In this document: in pieces, positions 46,341 to 59,655 of the stretch
How the letters are laid out: every line of letters starts with the position of its first letter
Position numbering within the stretch: the stretch's first letter is position 1
Translations under genes and position numbers: made by a program
Assembly: GCA_003254905.1 (NCBI GenBank)
Contig: QANU01005526.1
Location: 251,887-315,886 of the forward strand
DNA: 64,000 nucleotides
DNA from: Nissolia schottii
Taxonomy: Eukaryota > Streptophyta > Magnoliopsida > Fabales > Fabaceae
Reading direction: 5' to 3'
Notes under the pieces: model-generated
What the model saw: the letters and a program-made list of their open reading frames with translations, nothing else
What the model was told of the DNA's origin: nothing
Database searches by the model: none

Positions 46341-47560
46341 AAATCACTCTATCAACTTGCACTAGTGGAAAAATAATAAAAATAATCATTTTACAATGTA
46401 TGTTAAGACTCATGAAGTGAGGCTCTATTTATAGGGGAAGACTTGCACCTCTCCGCTCATAAACAGGCGATGTGGGACTTTGGAGTCGACGCAAAAAGCC
46501 ATTGCGCTCACTCAACCTAACTACACTAGGCACCAGTGCCATTGCACTGCCTAAGCAAAAATGTGCTGGTGTCGGTGGAGCCTGGCACCATTGAGCTGCT
46601 ATTGGGGTCAAACGTCAAATTTTTTGCTACCAGGGCCCACTACGGGTTACTTTAGGTGTTTTATCCTACACTTTAAGGTCACTAAACCTACGGGTCATCA
46701 CACATTCACACTAATCATGGAAATCCATGTAATTAACCCCATGATCTAGAGAGGCTCTTATGCTAGTGTTAGGTTTCGTTGCTTTCTTAGTGTTGTAGTT
46801 TATTTTCCACCAAATCCTCCCTTGCTAACAACACTAACATTAACTAGAACAAGAATTGCCCCTTATATTACACTTCCTTGTGAGAGAAAACTTAGGTCAA
46901 TCTCATTTTACTACCATTAATTTGGGGTTAACATAGTTTATAAATTGTTATTTGATAATGACCAAAAAGTGATGACAGTTTAGGGCTTGTCAGTCAGGTA
47001 CCCTATCATTATTTTTGGAAATCGATAATAATGGGCCAGTTTAGTTTTGGAAATCGACCACCTAAAAATCGACCATAATACTTCGATCAAGCAGGTTTTA
47101 CTCGACGACCCTAGTACCCAACCTGACCCAACTTAAAAGTCTTTGGGTTGGTTCAAGTCGCGGGTTAACTCGACCCACTGTACACCCCTATAAAGGACGC
47201 ACTCCATTACTACTTGGATTATAATGCTATTGTGTTATAATGTCCCATTAATTATATATTATATTTTGAATAGAACTAAATTATTTTTGATTTAGTGAGT
47301 AACCTAGTGAACTTCTTATTATACCCATGACTCAATAACCCAGTGATATAGTTAAGTCAATCACTAGACTAAGTTTAATAACTATGGTCGCTAGATCGCC
47401 AGTCATTAGATCACGACCACCATTTTGTTAGGAATATTTTTGGAAAAATTTAAAATATTTTTGAAAATATATGTATCAGCTAAATACACGAATGTTTATT
47501 CACAATTATATTCTGCAATCACCTAGATATTCAGTATGTTGCCATGTTCGTGTTACCAAG
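46341..47560. other. Retroelement-like filler, no gene recognised
   Basis: 46390-46700 is GC-richer with short two-strand frames (CACCATTGAGCTGC, GCACCAGTGCCATTG) and resembles LTR DNA; ends were not found. The remainder is AT-rich. Confidence 0.4.
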
Positions 47561-48600
47561 TGGCTTCAAATACACAAGAAGGGGGTGAATTAGGTATTCA
47601 AACTTGTTCACAAAACTTTTCTTACTTAGAAAATGAGCTAGAAAATCTTAACAAAAATATAAGAATAAGCAATAAAGCAAGCAATCACAGGCAATATGAA
47701 AGTAGAGAGTAAAGGGATAGAGAGAATGCAAAATCAATTTATCCTGGTTCAATCACCCTTGTGTTTTACGTCCAGTCCCGAAACTACTTGCTCAAGATTT
47801 TCTCCACTATTTTCAAGCTTGAAACTTAAGTGCTTGAAAACCCTTTACAACCAAGAGCACTCTTCACACCTTGTGCTTGAGCCTCAAGTATCCTTCCTTA
47901 GGGATTTCACCCTAATCAATCTAGATGGATACCTCACCCTCTTTATAAGTCTATGGAATTTGTGAAATAGAAACTCTCTCAAAGAGTGGATAATACAAAT
48001 TGAAGCACTATAGATGTGCAAAATCCCTCTTTTTGGCTCTTTAGAATGGCTCAAATAAATGCTCTTATGATGTACAGAAGGATGGGAGTTTAGGAGTAAA
48101 TGTTTTGCATGGAATCACTGAGTTAGGTGGGTATTTATTAAGCTCTAAGTGATCCTAGTCGTTGTACAATTTTTAGTATAGCAGAACTAGCCGTTGCTTT
48201 CTTCAGAGACTGAGTCATTCAAATGACTAATGTTGGTCATTCGAATGACCAATGTAATATAGTCGTTATGTGTCTTTTGTGTCAGAGTCATTCAAATGAC
48301 ATTACTTGAGTCATTCGAATGACTTGTGCTTTGCATAGGTCACGGAGAACACGAAAGTTTTGGCAATTGAATGACTCCATCGAATGTCTTTTGAGAGAGT
48401 CATTCGAATGACTTGCTCATGAGTCATTCAAATGACTTGCAGTAGTCATTCGATTGACTTATACAAGTCTTAGCCAATCTCATCATTTTTCTTGTCTTTT
48501 TTATTCTTTTGTTTATCTAATTCATTTTTAAGTCCTAGATACAATGGTTTGTTTATAAGAGCCATTTTAGAATGCAATTTAGAGAGTTATCACACATACA
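47561..48600. mobile_element. Retroelement leader/LTR-like segment with GTCATTCGAATGAC palindrome cluster
   Basis: At least seven copies of GTCATTC(G/A)AATGAC or near variants lie in 48214-48470, one extended to the perfect 16-bp palindrome GGTCATTCGAATGACC (48235-48250). The surrounding phrase ACAAGAAGGGGGTGAATTAGG (about 47573) is common near long terminal repeats of legume copia elements, in my recollection. An 89-codon frame at 47696 is not supported as a gene. Confidence 0.55.
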
Positions 48601-48784
48601 CCTTTAACAACAAATTTCATAAGTCCTAAATCTATATCTTGATTGAATTCCTTGACTTGGAAACTTGTATCCTTTGTCTCATCAAAACCAACAACATGTA
48701 GCATTCACAGTTCGAAAATTCTAGAAGTAGCATTTCCATGAATGAAAAATCAGTCCATCTACTAAACTCCCCCAAATAGTCTAA

Positions 48785-49230
48785 CAACACTCAGGCTTAG
48801 TTTGGTAAATTTTTTTTAATGGTGTTTCTACTTTCAAAAAGCATAAGTTAATCCTTTGTGTTTGATAAAGAAAAAATAGATGTGGTGTTGTTGTTGGCTT
48901 TTAAAAGCCAACGGGTGTTCTTAGGAACTCTCACAAGTAGCTTTTTAGAATTGACTTATACTTTCCAAATGTTAAAATTCTAATATAACATTGGATTTTA
49001 ATGACCTTTATTACTCTCTTCAATGTTATGTTTATTACAGTAATTTTAAATATAAAAATCAAATATATTTATCAAACACTACTCTTATAGCTTTTGCTCA
49101 TTGAGAATTATTTTCTCGTTATTTTACCAAACAATATTGTTATGACTTCTTGAGAACAGTTTTTAGAGAGTCAAAGAGTTCAACAACTTTTAAAAAAATC
49201 ACAACATTATCAAACCAAGCCTCAATATTT
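48785..49230. mobile_element. hAT-type MITE (element 48793-49222)
   Basis: Ends AGGCTTAGTTTGGTAA and, inverted, AGGCTTGGTTTGATAA match at 14 of 16 positions. The 8-bp flanks are CAACACTC and CAATATTT: five identical, and the three differences are all C to T, consistent with a decayed hAT 8-bp target duplication. Interior repeats GGCTTTTAAAAGCC. No coding capacity. Confidence 0.75.
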
Positions 49231-49767
49231 ATATTTTATGTTGCGACAAGTCACCCAAATGAAATTATTTTTAGTATTTTATTTTTTTATCAAATGTGAA
49301 TTATTGATAGGCATAATTTGTTTTTTGAATTACTAGCATGACAGTTTTAAAATTGAAGATAATGAAATGAAATGCATCAACATTAAATAATTAGACGAAT
49401 TAGTTATAGTACATATGAATAAATATCTATTTAATTATATAATCAAGTTTTTTTTTCTTATATTATCCTTTGAGGACAAATGTTAGGTAGAGCAAAGATG
49501 AAATTGGTGAAAGAGGAATTTGTAAATTATTGAGATGTATCTAGACATGATATACGCTTTGCTACATGCTTCAATTATACCCTTGTCTCCTCCTCAGCTC
49601 ATAATACTACTTTTTGAAGGGAGAATTTCCCAAGGGTCAAATAGCTTTATCTTGAGTATTTTTTTTCTCTCTCTCATGCATGATACAAGGGATCTATCCT
49701 CACATCCACATTAAAGCACCGAATTTTGAAGATTGCTGTAGAAATACTCTCTTCTATAGTTCCATTC

Positions 49768-49811
<44 letters not shown>

Positions 49812-51421
49812 CTTATGACTAGTCCCCTTTATAACTAGATAAAGAAAGAACATGGGTGCTGCTTTTTTCATGCGAAGTTATTGCAAGGAGGAAAAATTGG
49901 AAGCAATGGGGGTAGGGGGAGGGGGAAGTCAATTGTCAAAGGAGCTTATCCCTTATTTGAAAAGGAAAATGATAGAATCAAATAATTCGTTATTGTTGTT
50001 GTAATGAACCAATGAGATGAGAATGCTTGCCGTGACTATTAATCTTTGCTCTATTAACAAAAGCACAATTGCACAAACACAATATTGACGCCAAGACTAA
50101 TGCTAACTACCATTGACATGCCAGCCCGGCTATGTTTATTACCTCATAAAAGATCAGTACTATTTATATTTTAAAATTGTTTCCTCTCAAATTAGTTCTT
50201 TTATAAATGAAACAAATAAATAAGTCTTTCTTAGATCCAAACGTAAGGTATATTAGTCTTTCTATTAATAAACAATTCAAACTAATCTACGAAAAAAATA
50301 AAATAAAATAAATTGATTCTTAAAAATTTATAAGCAATTCAAATTGATTCTTGATGAAAAGAAAAAATGATCACCAATTTATCTTATATTTTTTTTTATC
50401 ATGAAACAATTTAAATTGTTTGAATGTGAGTGGCTAGTGTATCTTACTTTTGTATTTGACATAAATCTACTTAGTTGTTTCATTTTTAAAAAGACTAATT
50501 CGGTCTACCTAAAGTTTAAAAATGGCCAATTTAATGTTCACTCATAAAATTGTGTAAAATTTTTATTGAAAAATTCTTGCGTGCTCTAAAAGTATTATCA
50601 GTCATTAATTTCTTAATTTTTATATATTTTTTAAAATATTGTAAATTAAAATCAATAATTACAAATACGAGCATATTTAAATCTTAATGTGTTGCTTAAA
50701 CATCTAAAAATTTATGGTATGTATTAGGAGCAGGACCATCTTTTCTCATCTTCCTGCCTTCTACGTCCACATTATGGCTTGTTTGTGATGAGAGAGTAGC
50801 ACTATAGTAGCACCACTAGGGTGTTTGGTGCAGCTCCATGCCAATAACCCACTCTCCATGGGTCCACATAACTGTTCCCTATATAGCGACCCAACTTTAC
50901 TATTCAGGGTTTTTGGGCCCAAAAGCTGGACCCCACATTGTCCATTTTGACGGCTCAGAAATAAAGCCAATGTATGCATCATGTGCCTCTGATCTGATGC
51001 AGATATTCAATATACATCTCTCTCCAATAATCTTTAATAACTATTAAGTAATTTTTTTTTATTTTGCCGTAACTAGTAGTTTAAGTGGCATTTCTTGACT
51101 TAGTATTAAGGGATAATTTAAAGGAGTTGTGTTCGACTTTATTGATGAACATATAATGCGTCCAAATATAAAATAGTTATATTCAGAGCAGAAAAGGTAA
51201 TTTCTTTTATTTTAAAATATTTTATTTTAATGTTCTATTATTTTTTATTTCCTTGAATTTAATTTTTATCCTATACCTTTTTAGTCCAAAATGACTAGAA
51301 ATTGATCAAATTAGCTGAGTTATTCTAATTCAATTCGTTAAAAAGCTAAAAAAAAAAATTGAAAGTTCCAACTAATTTATTAAATGAGATAAACTTAAAA
51401 CTTATTATACTCAATAGTTCA

Positions 51422-51457
<36 letters not shown>

Positions 51458-54400
51458 CATATTTAATTTTTTTTCCATATATTATCATATGCTATTATTG
51501 GGATTACTGGGATTGTGTTCTTAATTATGACCAAATGTACCTTAGCTTATTAAGTCTAATAAAAGACTTAATTTGTACATATTCAATCTATCTCTTTGAG
51601 CATGAGTAGCTTGTGAGCTAGTTCGAGTTTGATGAACTTCTCAAGCTTACAAATTAGATATAAAAACTTGTAAAAATAAATCAGTTAGTTGTATTGATCA
51701 TTGAGAAGATTATTTATACAACTATAGAAAGTTAATTACTTAGCTAACAAATCACTAACCACTATCTAGTAACTACAGCTAACACTAATTACCAATTATA
51801 GTTAAAATAAACTAACAATTCTAACTGTAGAATAACTTAAGTATTAATCCCAATATTAGACTATTGTTTTATTGAGTTTGAACTCAAGCTGAATTTATTA
51901 TTTTAAAGTCAGTTCACTTTTATAACTTATAAAAAATTATAATAAAAAAAGGTTTAATTTTCATCAATTGACAGTATACAGTTTTTTTTTTTACATTGTC
52001 AATCAATCAAATCTTATCACATTAACCTAAATGGTGAACATTCTCTCTCACTCTTTCTATAGTCATGTATTTTGATAAATTTGGTTGGATGACGTGTAAA
52101 AACAAATTTCACGGTTAGTGGATAGAAATTAACTCATGAAAAAAATTGAATTAATTTTTAGAACTATAAGATCAAGTACTCATCAGTTTAACTTTAATTA
52201 CAATTACATCACTCAAATATTGTTTTATAAAATTATATTTTTATGGTTCCAGCGATTGAATTATGATTACCTATTTTTATACATTTATATTACATTAATT
52301 TGATGCATATAAAAATATATAAATGATTTCGGATTAGTTAGAAATTATAGACATGTACCATCTACGAGAGACGACGTTTTGATCCAACGGTGGATGTGAA
52401 GAAAATTACACTTATAAAAATTTATTCAATGCCATAATAACTGCTCAAAGCTATAGTGTTATAACTTTTATAAGGTAATCGTGAGCTATATTTTAATATA
52501 ATAATATGACAGGTGATCAACATATTCTTTTGGTACATGATTATGGATGTCTATTGATGCGGGCTAGTAATTAATATCTTTATTAGTTTATAAGCACCTC
52601 TGTAAATGAGGCAGCTGGTCCAATCATCAACATATACCACTGCAAGCTTAACACAATTTTTTACATCATCGAATAATTTTAAAAAAAATATAAATATTTT
52701 ACAAAATTTATTGTTAAATTGAAAGTTTACGTGTTATGCCAACTAAATTTTACATTAATTCATAATCATTTAACTTAATTTTTTAACAAACCAAAATCAA
52801 TGTAATAAAAATAACTAATTAAATTATACAAATATGAACAAACTTTTCGATGTCAATGTCATTGCTCTTATGAAGTCTAATTTTTCTAAAATTTGGCACA
52901 CCTAATTAAGATGATATGTATTATAGTCATTTACGTGTATAGGTGACAAAGTTGTTCTACATGTTCCTTATTAGAGCCTTTTTGTTTTACATTTTAGGCA
53001 AATCGTAATAGAATGTTTAGTAAAAGTAAAACGAAGAAGGAATTTGCTTAGAATAAAGGGAATGCAAAACCTCCTTTGTGACCTTTGGATCACTTGATGG
53101 AGGGTACCTCTGCAAACAATAAAAATGACTTATTATTATAAAAGAGTCATTTATTTTATTTTATTTTATTTTGTCTTTAATTACTCACCCTCTTCTCTTT
53201 CGGCCAATTCCTAGTAATAACCATTGGCGCCATTGTTAGGGATATTGTATATCTTTATGCAATAGTTCTTTTGAGCTGAAACATAGATAATTTTTTTAAA
53301 ATGGGATCGTAAAAGATCAAACTCTTGATCTTTTAATCATAATGCTTTAATATTATATTAAGAATCATTTTTTTCAAAAGTCTAAATTGATAAAAGAATG
53401 CAATTAATTTTCATGATCTTATATTATATATTTTTATAAAATGACAGGAGTACTACAGGAGAGAGAGATAAATGTCTTAAATTAGATTTTTCTTTTTGTT
53501 ATTAATTTTTATGATTGGAGACATTTAAAGTCTTAAAGTGTATCAAAACTGCTAAAATATCTGAATCACTTTAAATTAAAAAGTAAAGCACCACGAAACA
53601 GTGACTTTAAGCGATTTGAGAAACTATCGGCAAATAATTGCCACTATGTTATACTTTTTTGGTGGGGTTTCTTTTTCGCTCTATGTATGAATATTTAAAA
53701 TTCATTACACTTTAATTAATTTAACTCAAGGTGAGTCCACTTACAATAAAAATAACACTATTTGTGTTTTTTTTTTCATAACTTAAATCTAATATCTTGC
53801 TCAAAGAAAATAAATATCAAATTATTTGAATCAACGTTTAGTTGGTTAAGACTATTCAAAGAAACAGTAAATTTGAACCAATTTTCAACTTTGTTTTGGG
53901 AATGATTGCTCGAAATCAAGTAAACCACATTCATGATTGTGTAATTGTAGTTCATATTTAGTGCATCATGCCTATTCTGCACCATGGCTCTTATATTCCT
54001 GCTCCTCCAACACGCTTTCCAAACAAATGATGAAGGAAATAGACCCTGCAGTATTTTAATATATTATCAAGTATCAACACATCACATCATATTCAAAATA
54101 ATTTAATCATATTCCTACGAGTACGACAAAGTACGAAAGAATCTGTCTCCCTTGAGACCATTGAAGAATGAAGATTAATTTATTATAGAGATAGAAAGAG
54201 AAAGCGAAATCTCGCCAGGGAATCAATCTGGACCGTCGAAAACCCTCTCACTATCACATCTTTAGGCGTTTGATTTGATGCTTCCGTCCCACTCATGGAG
54301 CCAGCTAGAGCAACTTGGAACTTGGGCGTATTTTAAAATAAATTCTTTATTTTCTTTTTCTATTATTTATTTCCTTCTTAGTTTCATTCTACACCGTCGG

Positions 54401-54833
54401 TTTCTCACCCTCCCTCCGTTTGTCCCCACCCAAATTGTAGATATTTTTTGATTTTATTTTCCTCCTTTTTCTTCTGATTGTTTCTGCTTTTTGGCGACCA
54501 TGGAAAACGATGATAAAAAATAAGTATCAAATCGAACAAGAGGTGTAAGACGTGCTAATGATATTGGGGCTTATTAGACAATGGAAATTTTTAACCTATA
54601 TTTGCTTTCAAGATCACCATCATTGCTTGCTCATCTCAAATCTTAATTGTTAGTTGACTAACTAAACATTGAAAATTAAATTATTCCCACATGTCCAAAT
54701 TTTGTACTTGAATTACTAAAATATCCATATTCCCATTTTGATTACATGAACTTCTAGTTATTTTCTTCTTCCTTGTGTAGTTTCATCGTCAAAAACTTGT
54801 GGAGTAAGGCGATGGTCGATATATATGCATTGC
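49231..54833. other. Long AT-rich gene-free stretch
   Basis: (AT)n microsatellites lie at 49770-49810 and 51425-51455. 50720-51050 is a GC-richer island with frames on both strands, none recognised. 51680-51840 read on the minus strand resembles a Ty1/copia LTR (TGTTAG-type words, a TATAAATAATC box). 54200-54500 has leader-like pyrimidine-rich DNA without a following frame. I support no gene here. Confidence 0.6.
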
Positions 54834-55052
54834 ATTTAATATTTTATTATTACTAACGGGGGTTGACCTAAGTGGTAAGCGGTTTGGTATCATTTAACCA
54901 AGGTCTCGAATTCGAGACCTTGTGTACACAATTATCCCCGTTGGGAGACTCACCCGTCATAGCCAGGTGCGCAACCTGGGTCGACTTGGATTAGTCAAAG
55001 CTTAGCCTTGGATACCAGGCAAACAACCTATAAAAATTTAATATTTTATTAT
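54834..55052 (+). mobile_element. tRNA-derived SINE (54851-55035) with 17-bp target duplication
   Basis: ATTTAATATTTTATTAT flanks a 185-bp insert exactly on both sides (54834-54850 and 55036-55052). The head has a pol III A box (TGACCTAAGTGGTAAGCGG) and a B-box-like GGTCTCGAATTCGAGACC about 40 bp later, as in plant SINEs descended from tRNA. The tail ends in a short A-rich TATAAAA. No coding capacity. Confidence 0.9.
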
Positions 55053-56447
55053 AGTTGTTTAGATTATCATGGGGATATAAAGTTGGTAAGTAATTTTATT
55101 ATTCATGAGAATATGTTTGGTAAGTATAAATTTTAGATTAGTTTGGATGGATTGGAGAGAAAAAGTAAACGATGTTAATATTATCCTTAAAAAAAATAAA
55201 AATAAAAAAATAAAAATCATATAGCATAAGAGTTCTAGTAAACAAGGAACTTAATTACATGGAAAATGTTTGAATATGTCTCTTTTAAATCGCATGAACA
55301 GGAGAATTTATATAGAAAATGTTGTGCATAATCTTAACTAGTGTTAATGATTTGTCACGCGGATTTTACGCGTATTATTTTTTATGAGAACAAAAAGAGT
55401 TCATCATTAAAAAAGCCTAATAATACTTACAAGTCAAAAAAGTTACATCACATTTAATGTCAATAAAAAATAAATACATTTTACATCTTGAACTAACTGG
55501 AGATCTGTACCTCTGCTCATCACCCAAAGATTATCGATATCTAAGCATTGTTCACATAAGAGACAAACAAAAGCGCTGCAATTTGAAGAACGCATTATGC
55601 TTCCTTTCACAGTAGATATGGATATCTTCATTGTCTGTAAATTTCTTACAGAAGAAACACCACAAAAAGAACGGAAACACCAAGAACAGGGAACGAAGAT
55701 AACCACGAAGGAAAAACGAAAAACAACAACAAATTAATGGGACAAAAAGCACAAGATCTATTATTTCAAGAAACAAATCTAAGTCGAAATCCTAAATAAC
55801 GAAAGAAGAAAAAGCAGTACGCCTGCCACCCAAAAAGAAGGATGGCAGTCCCCTTAAAACCCTCAACAAAATTGAAGATAAGAAGATGAGAGAGAACAGA
55901 AAAAATAGGATTAGGGGTTTAATCATTCGTTGTTGTACGAGAAATTTTTAGGTAGACACTACCAACCATGTCAACATTTAGACATTCCATTTATCTTATG
56001 ACACCTATAGGAATAGTGATCCACATTTATTCATAATCATCAATACAAATAAATAATAATAATAATAATTACTTTATAATCATTTTTTTTAAATATTTTC
56101 TCAAAAATTTATTTTTTTAATTATTATTAATTACTTTTAAAATAATTTAATATAAAAAAATAGACACATAATATATTATTATGCGTGAGTTTTTAGGTTC
56201 AAACCTTACTAATATAATTTTTAAAGTAAAAAAAAATCATGATGATGTGCAACAAGAGAAATCATGATGAGTAAATTACTAACTATTTCTAACGTTAGAA
56301 ATAAATGTAGAGAATAAACTGAAACAAAACCATTAAAGCTTATAATGTTAACAATGATAAGGTATTTTAATAATTTAATAATATAATATATAAGGTAAAC
56401 AAGAGCAATGATCATACATATACTGTTAGATTTATCAGCTTGCTTTA
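55053..56447. other. Intergenic, no gene recognised
   Basis: Minus-strand frames at 55443-55776 overlap in two phases, rich in Phe/Leu/Cys; no motif supports either. The rest is AT-rich. Confidence 0.5.
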
Positions 56448-56814
56448 AGGTAGCATAATGTCATTGTCGCTATGGAGGTTATGCATTATATGCACAAGAC
56501 TAAAATCAAGAAAGGAGTTATCGCGTTCAAGATTGATTTGGAGAAAGCTTATGACCGAGTAAACCGAGACTTCCTCCAACACACACTTCTTGATTTTGGC
56601 TTCCCTGCTTTGATTGTCTTGTGTTCGCTCCTCCTCTCTGTCTGTTTTATGAAATAGCATTTGGCAGCTTAATTTTGTTCCTTCTAGGGGGCTTACGGTA
56701 AAGAGATTCATTGTCTCCTGACCTGTTCGTTTTATGCATGGAACGATTATCTCTCTGTATCTCTAAAATGTTGGAGGACAAGGTTTTCGAGTTGATGCAT
56801 GTGTCTAGAAGGAG
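56448..56814 (+). pseudogene. L1-type LINE reverse transcriptase, left part
   Basis: Translation gives NVIVAMEVMHYMHKTK, GVIAFKIDLEKAYDRVN, then in shifted frames a GAYGKE-type 'RGLRQGDPLSPYLF' relic and LEDKVFELMHVSRR. This is the plant L1 ORF2 reverse transcriptase core up to just before the FADD catalytic motif, which resumes at 62007 after the retroelement insertion. A stop follows FMK (about 56655) and frameshifts break the rest. The 5' part of the LINE is absent. Confidence 0.85.
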
Positions 56815-57933
56815 TGTAGATGGTGACTCTCCAATTATAGCTCTTTTTGCTAACTAATTCATATACTTTTTAGGAATTTTAGTTGCATATTAGGACATAA
56901 TTGCATGCATTCATATAGATTTCACTGAGGTTGCATAAACTAGCCATTTAGGCATGCTAGGTGGAAATAGGTGTTTTTGGGTGTATTTCAAGTGAAAAAT
57001 GTTTATGGAGAGAAGCCACGAAGGTTTGGAAAGCCGAGGAGCAGAGAAAAGGCAAGAAAACATGGAAAAAAAGGCTCTAGGGAGCACTCAAGTGGTCCAG
57101 AAAGTGCTCCAGTGCACAATGGAGGAAGAAAAATTACATTCAAAGAATTTGCACTAGTCGCTCAAGCAAGCATAAGTGTCACTCGAGCGACCGACCTTCG
57201 TTTCAAAGTAAAAAAAGAATTCTTAAACCCTTAAGGCTCCTCTATATAGAAAATGATCACCTCGACCGCAAGGCGTTAAGGAGACGAATTTGAAAAAAGG
57301 GACAACCCTAGGAGAGCTAGAAGAATGCCGGAGACTCTGTTGATCATCTACAATCAATAGAGATTCGTTTATTTCTCGTTCTATCTATGTATCTCTTCTT
57401 CTACTCTTCTTATCTTTGTATTCCCTTCTTAGTATGAACTAAATTCCTTTAGCTAAGGCATGGACAAAAACTTTTCATTGTTTATTTGGTAAAGTATTAC
57501 TCTTTATCCTTTATAATTTATTGAATTTTACATTTGCTATTCTATAATTGTTAAACTATATGAATGTCTGATATCACCATATGTGTAGTTAATATCCTCG
57601 CATGAGACGAGAGAGAGAGTGCGAGAGAGGACTAGGATTAGCCGACCATAGTTTGAGTAAGACGTTGATAGGGTTTACCACGACTTCTATGGTCGTGTGA
57701 GGGGACAATAGTTAGGGAAGAGAACCCTTAGAATAGGTTTAACCCTCCTAAGAGATTAGAAGGGCCAATCTAGACTAAGAGGGCTACTTGACCTCTAGAG
57801 ATGCTAGTAACTACTAACCCTGACCATAAATTCTTAATAAGTTCATAATTGGATAGGAGTGATAACTAGAAAATTAGACAAGGAGAGTGGAAGTTGAATG
57901 TCTCAATGCTATTCTCATATATTTCCTTAAAAA

Positions 57934-59010
57934 CAATTTAATTGAGTTTTTTACTCTCTTGGCCCTGCTACAGGAACTAATTTCCAAAATACTCCTGTTT
58001 TAAAACATATTTCATGACTACCCCCCTTTCAGCTGACGTGGCAGGATTCGCCAACGCGTTTGGCGAATTCAGGTTGAATTCGCCAACGCGTTAGGCGAAT
58101 TTGAGAAAAAATAAAAAAAGAATTAAAAAATTTGTTTAATTAAAATATAAGCAAATATATGTTTGTGGTATGGCAGTTAAACATTTGTGAAAATCGTCGG
58201 TTCTCGAGTAAGCTAGAAAAATTCAAAAAATAAATTGCAAAAAGACCATGACGCTCTTTATCGTGTGCGCGGGGGGNNNNNNNNNNNNNNNNNNNNNNNN
58301 NNNNNNNNNNNNNNNNNNNNNNNNNNNNNNNNNNNNNNNNNNNNNNNNNNNNNNNNNNNNNNNNNNNNNNNNNNNNNNNNNNNNNNNNNNNNNNNNNNNN
58401 NNNNNNNNNNNNNNNNNNNNNNNNNNNNNNNNNNNNNNNNNNNNNNNNNNNNNNNNNNNNNNNNNNNNNNNNNNNNNNNNNNNNNNNNNNNNNNNNNNNN
58501 NNNNNNNNNNNNNNNNNNNNNNNNNNNNNNNNTTTTAAGTGTTTATATACCTTTAGTAGTTGTTGTTTTGGTAAAAAGAGTTGAAAAGGGAGTTGGGCTC
58601 GCGCGCATGAGTTCAAGCCGGTTGGGCCCTTCGAAGGCCAAACCGATGGATCCCCCCCCCGCGCACGATAAAGAGCGTCTTGGCCTTTTTGCAAGATTAT
58701 TTTTTGAATTTTTGTAGCTTACCCAAGAACCCACGATTTTCGCAAATGTTGAAATTCCCCGTCCACCATGTCCTCCCATACAACATACATACATATTTGC
58801 TTATATTTTAATTAAACAAATTTTAAATTTTTTTTTTTCTCAAATTCGCCTAACGCGTTGGCGAATTCAACCTGAATTCGCCAAACGCGTTGGCGAATCC
58901 TGCCACGTCAGCTGAAAGGGGGGTAGTCATGAAATATGTTTTAAAACAGGAGTATTTTGGAAATTAGTTTCTGTAGCAGGGGCAAGAGAGTAAAAAACTC
59001 CAATTTAATT
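57934..59010. mobile_element. Long-inverted-repeat DNA element (57944-59000) nested in the 5' LTR
   Basis: CAATTTAATT flanks it exactly (57934-57943 and 59001-59010), and the 3' LTR shows the empty site (CAATTTAATCGTG, near 61779). The ends GAGTTTTTTACTCTC and, inverted, the same word continue as arms of at least 330 bp to the assembly gap. Inside, each arm has palindromes of the type ATTCGCCAACGCGTTTGGCGAAT (left at 58046-58068; a second after it). The gap 58277-58532 (256 N) sits where the arms meet, as expected when a hairpin defeats assembly. No transposase seen. The 9-10 bp duplication suggests a Mutator-type element. Confidence 0.88.
58277..58532. other. Assembly gap (256 N)
   Basis: Undetermined bases between a GCGCGGGGGG run and TTTTAAGTG, in the centre of the inverted-repeat element. 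Frames crossing it are meaningless. Confidence 1.
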
Positions 59011-59255
59011 GTGTTCTTTGCTTTATCTTCTTTGATTGTTTATTCATTGTTTTTCTTTAAGTGCATAAATTAATTGAAAATCCCAAAAAGAACCAAAACA
59101 AACTAACTAAGGGTGCCTTCATTGTAAAATAACGTAGTTACCCAATCCTCATAGGTGTGACAACCCGAGTCCCAAAAGACTCATTTATTACTTGTCACGA
59201 CTAGTTTACTTGCTAGCATTTAAGCGCATCAAGTTTTTGGCATCGTTGCCAAGGA

Positions 59256-59655
59256 CTAGTTCTTACTATTATTTTACAATAGTATGTAGGATTAGTTTTA
59301 TTTTTCTTATTTTATTTTAGTAAATTTAATTTTGTTTTATTTTTGTTATTTCTTTTTCTTATGACCTTCACGGGTGTGTTAGTATTTTTCAAGTTGTATG
59401 CGCAGCAACTTGTAGGTCATGTCATTTGATACCGACATTGACTGCACCAAACGAAGGTTAAGAAAATAGATAAGCTTCAAAGAAGAGGCTGGAAAAAGCT
59501 ATGGAAGAAGAGATCCTAGAGCTTGTGTAGCTAGAACCCCAACCCGCACCACAACGAGTAGTTCAAGACTTTATACGCAACCATGGAGGTGGTGTTATCT
59601 CAGCTTTTGTGGGACCACCCATTGACACTAAGAACTTTGAGCTTCGTCATTCCCT
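59256..59655 (+). pseudogene. Gag-like N-terminal fragment of the LTR retroelement
   Basis: After the primer site, a broken frame gives RVVQDFIRNHGGGVISAF and GPPIDTKNFELRHSL, reminiscent of the start of Athila/Tat-type gag (a conserved P-x-x-NFEI/L segment). It stops abruptly at the LTR fragment starting 59656. In-frame stops precede it near 59529. Confidence 0.55.

Noticed and set aside
48214..48470. Regular short palindromic repeats that could suggest a CRISPR-like array
   Set aside because: Nuclear plant DNA, irregular spacers and 14-bp units with variable centres inside retroelement-like sequence; no cas genes.
55443..55776. Two overlapping minus-strand frames (87 and 74 codons)
   Set aside because: Mutually overlapping in different phases, hydrophobic by composition, no motif and no gene context.
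58140..58717. Frames crossing the N gap
   Set aside because: Most of the length is undetermined bases; the ends are inverted-repeat arms, so both strands give similar sequence.
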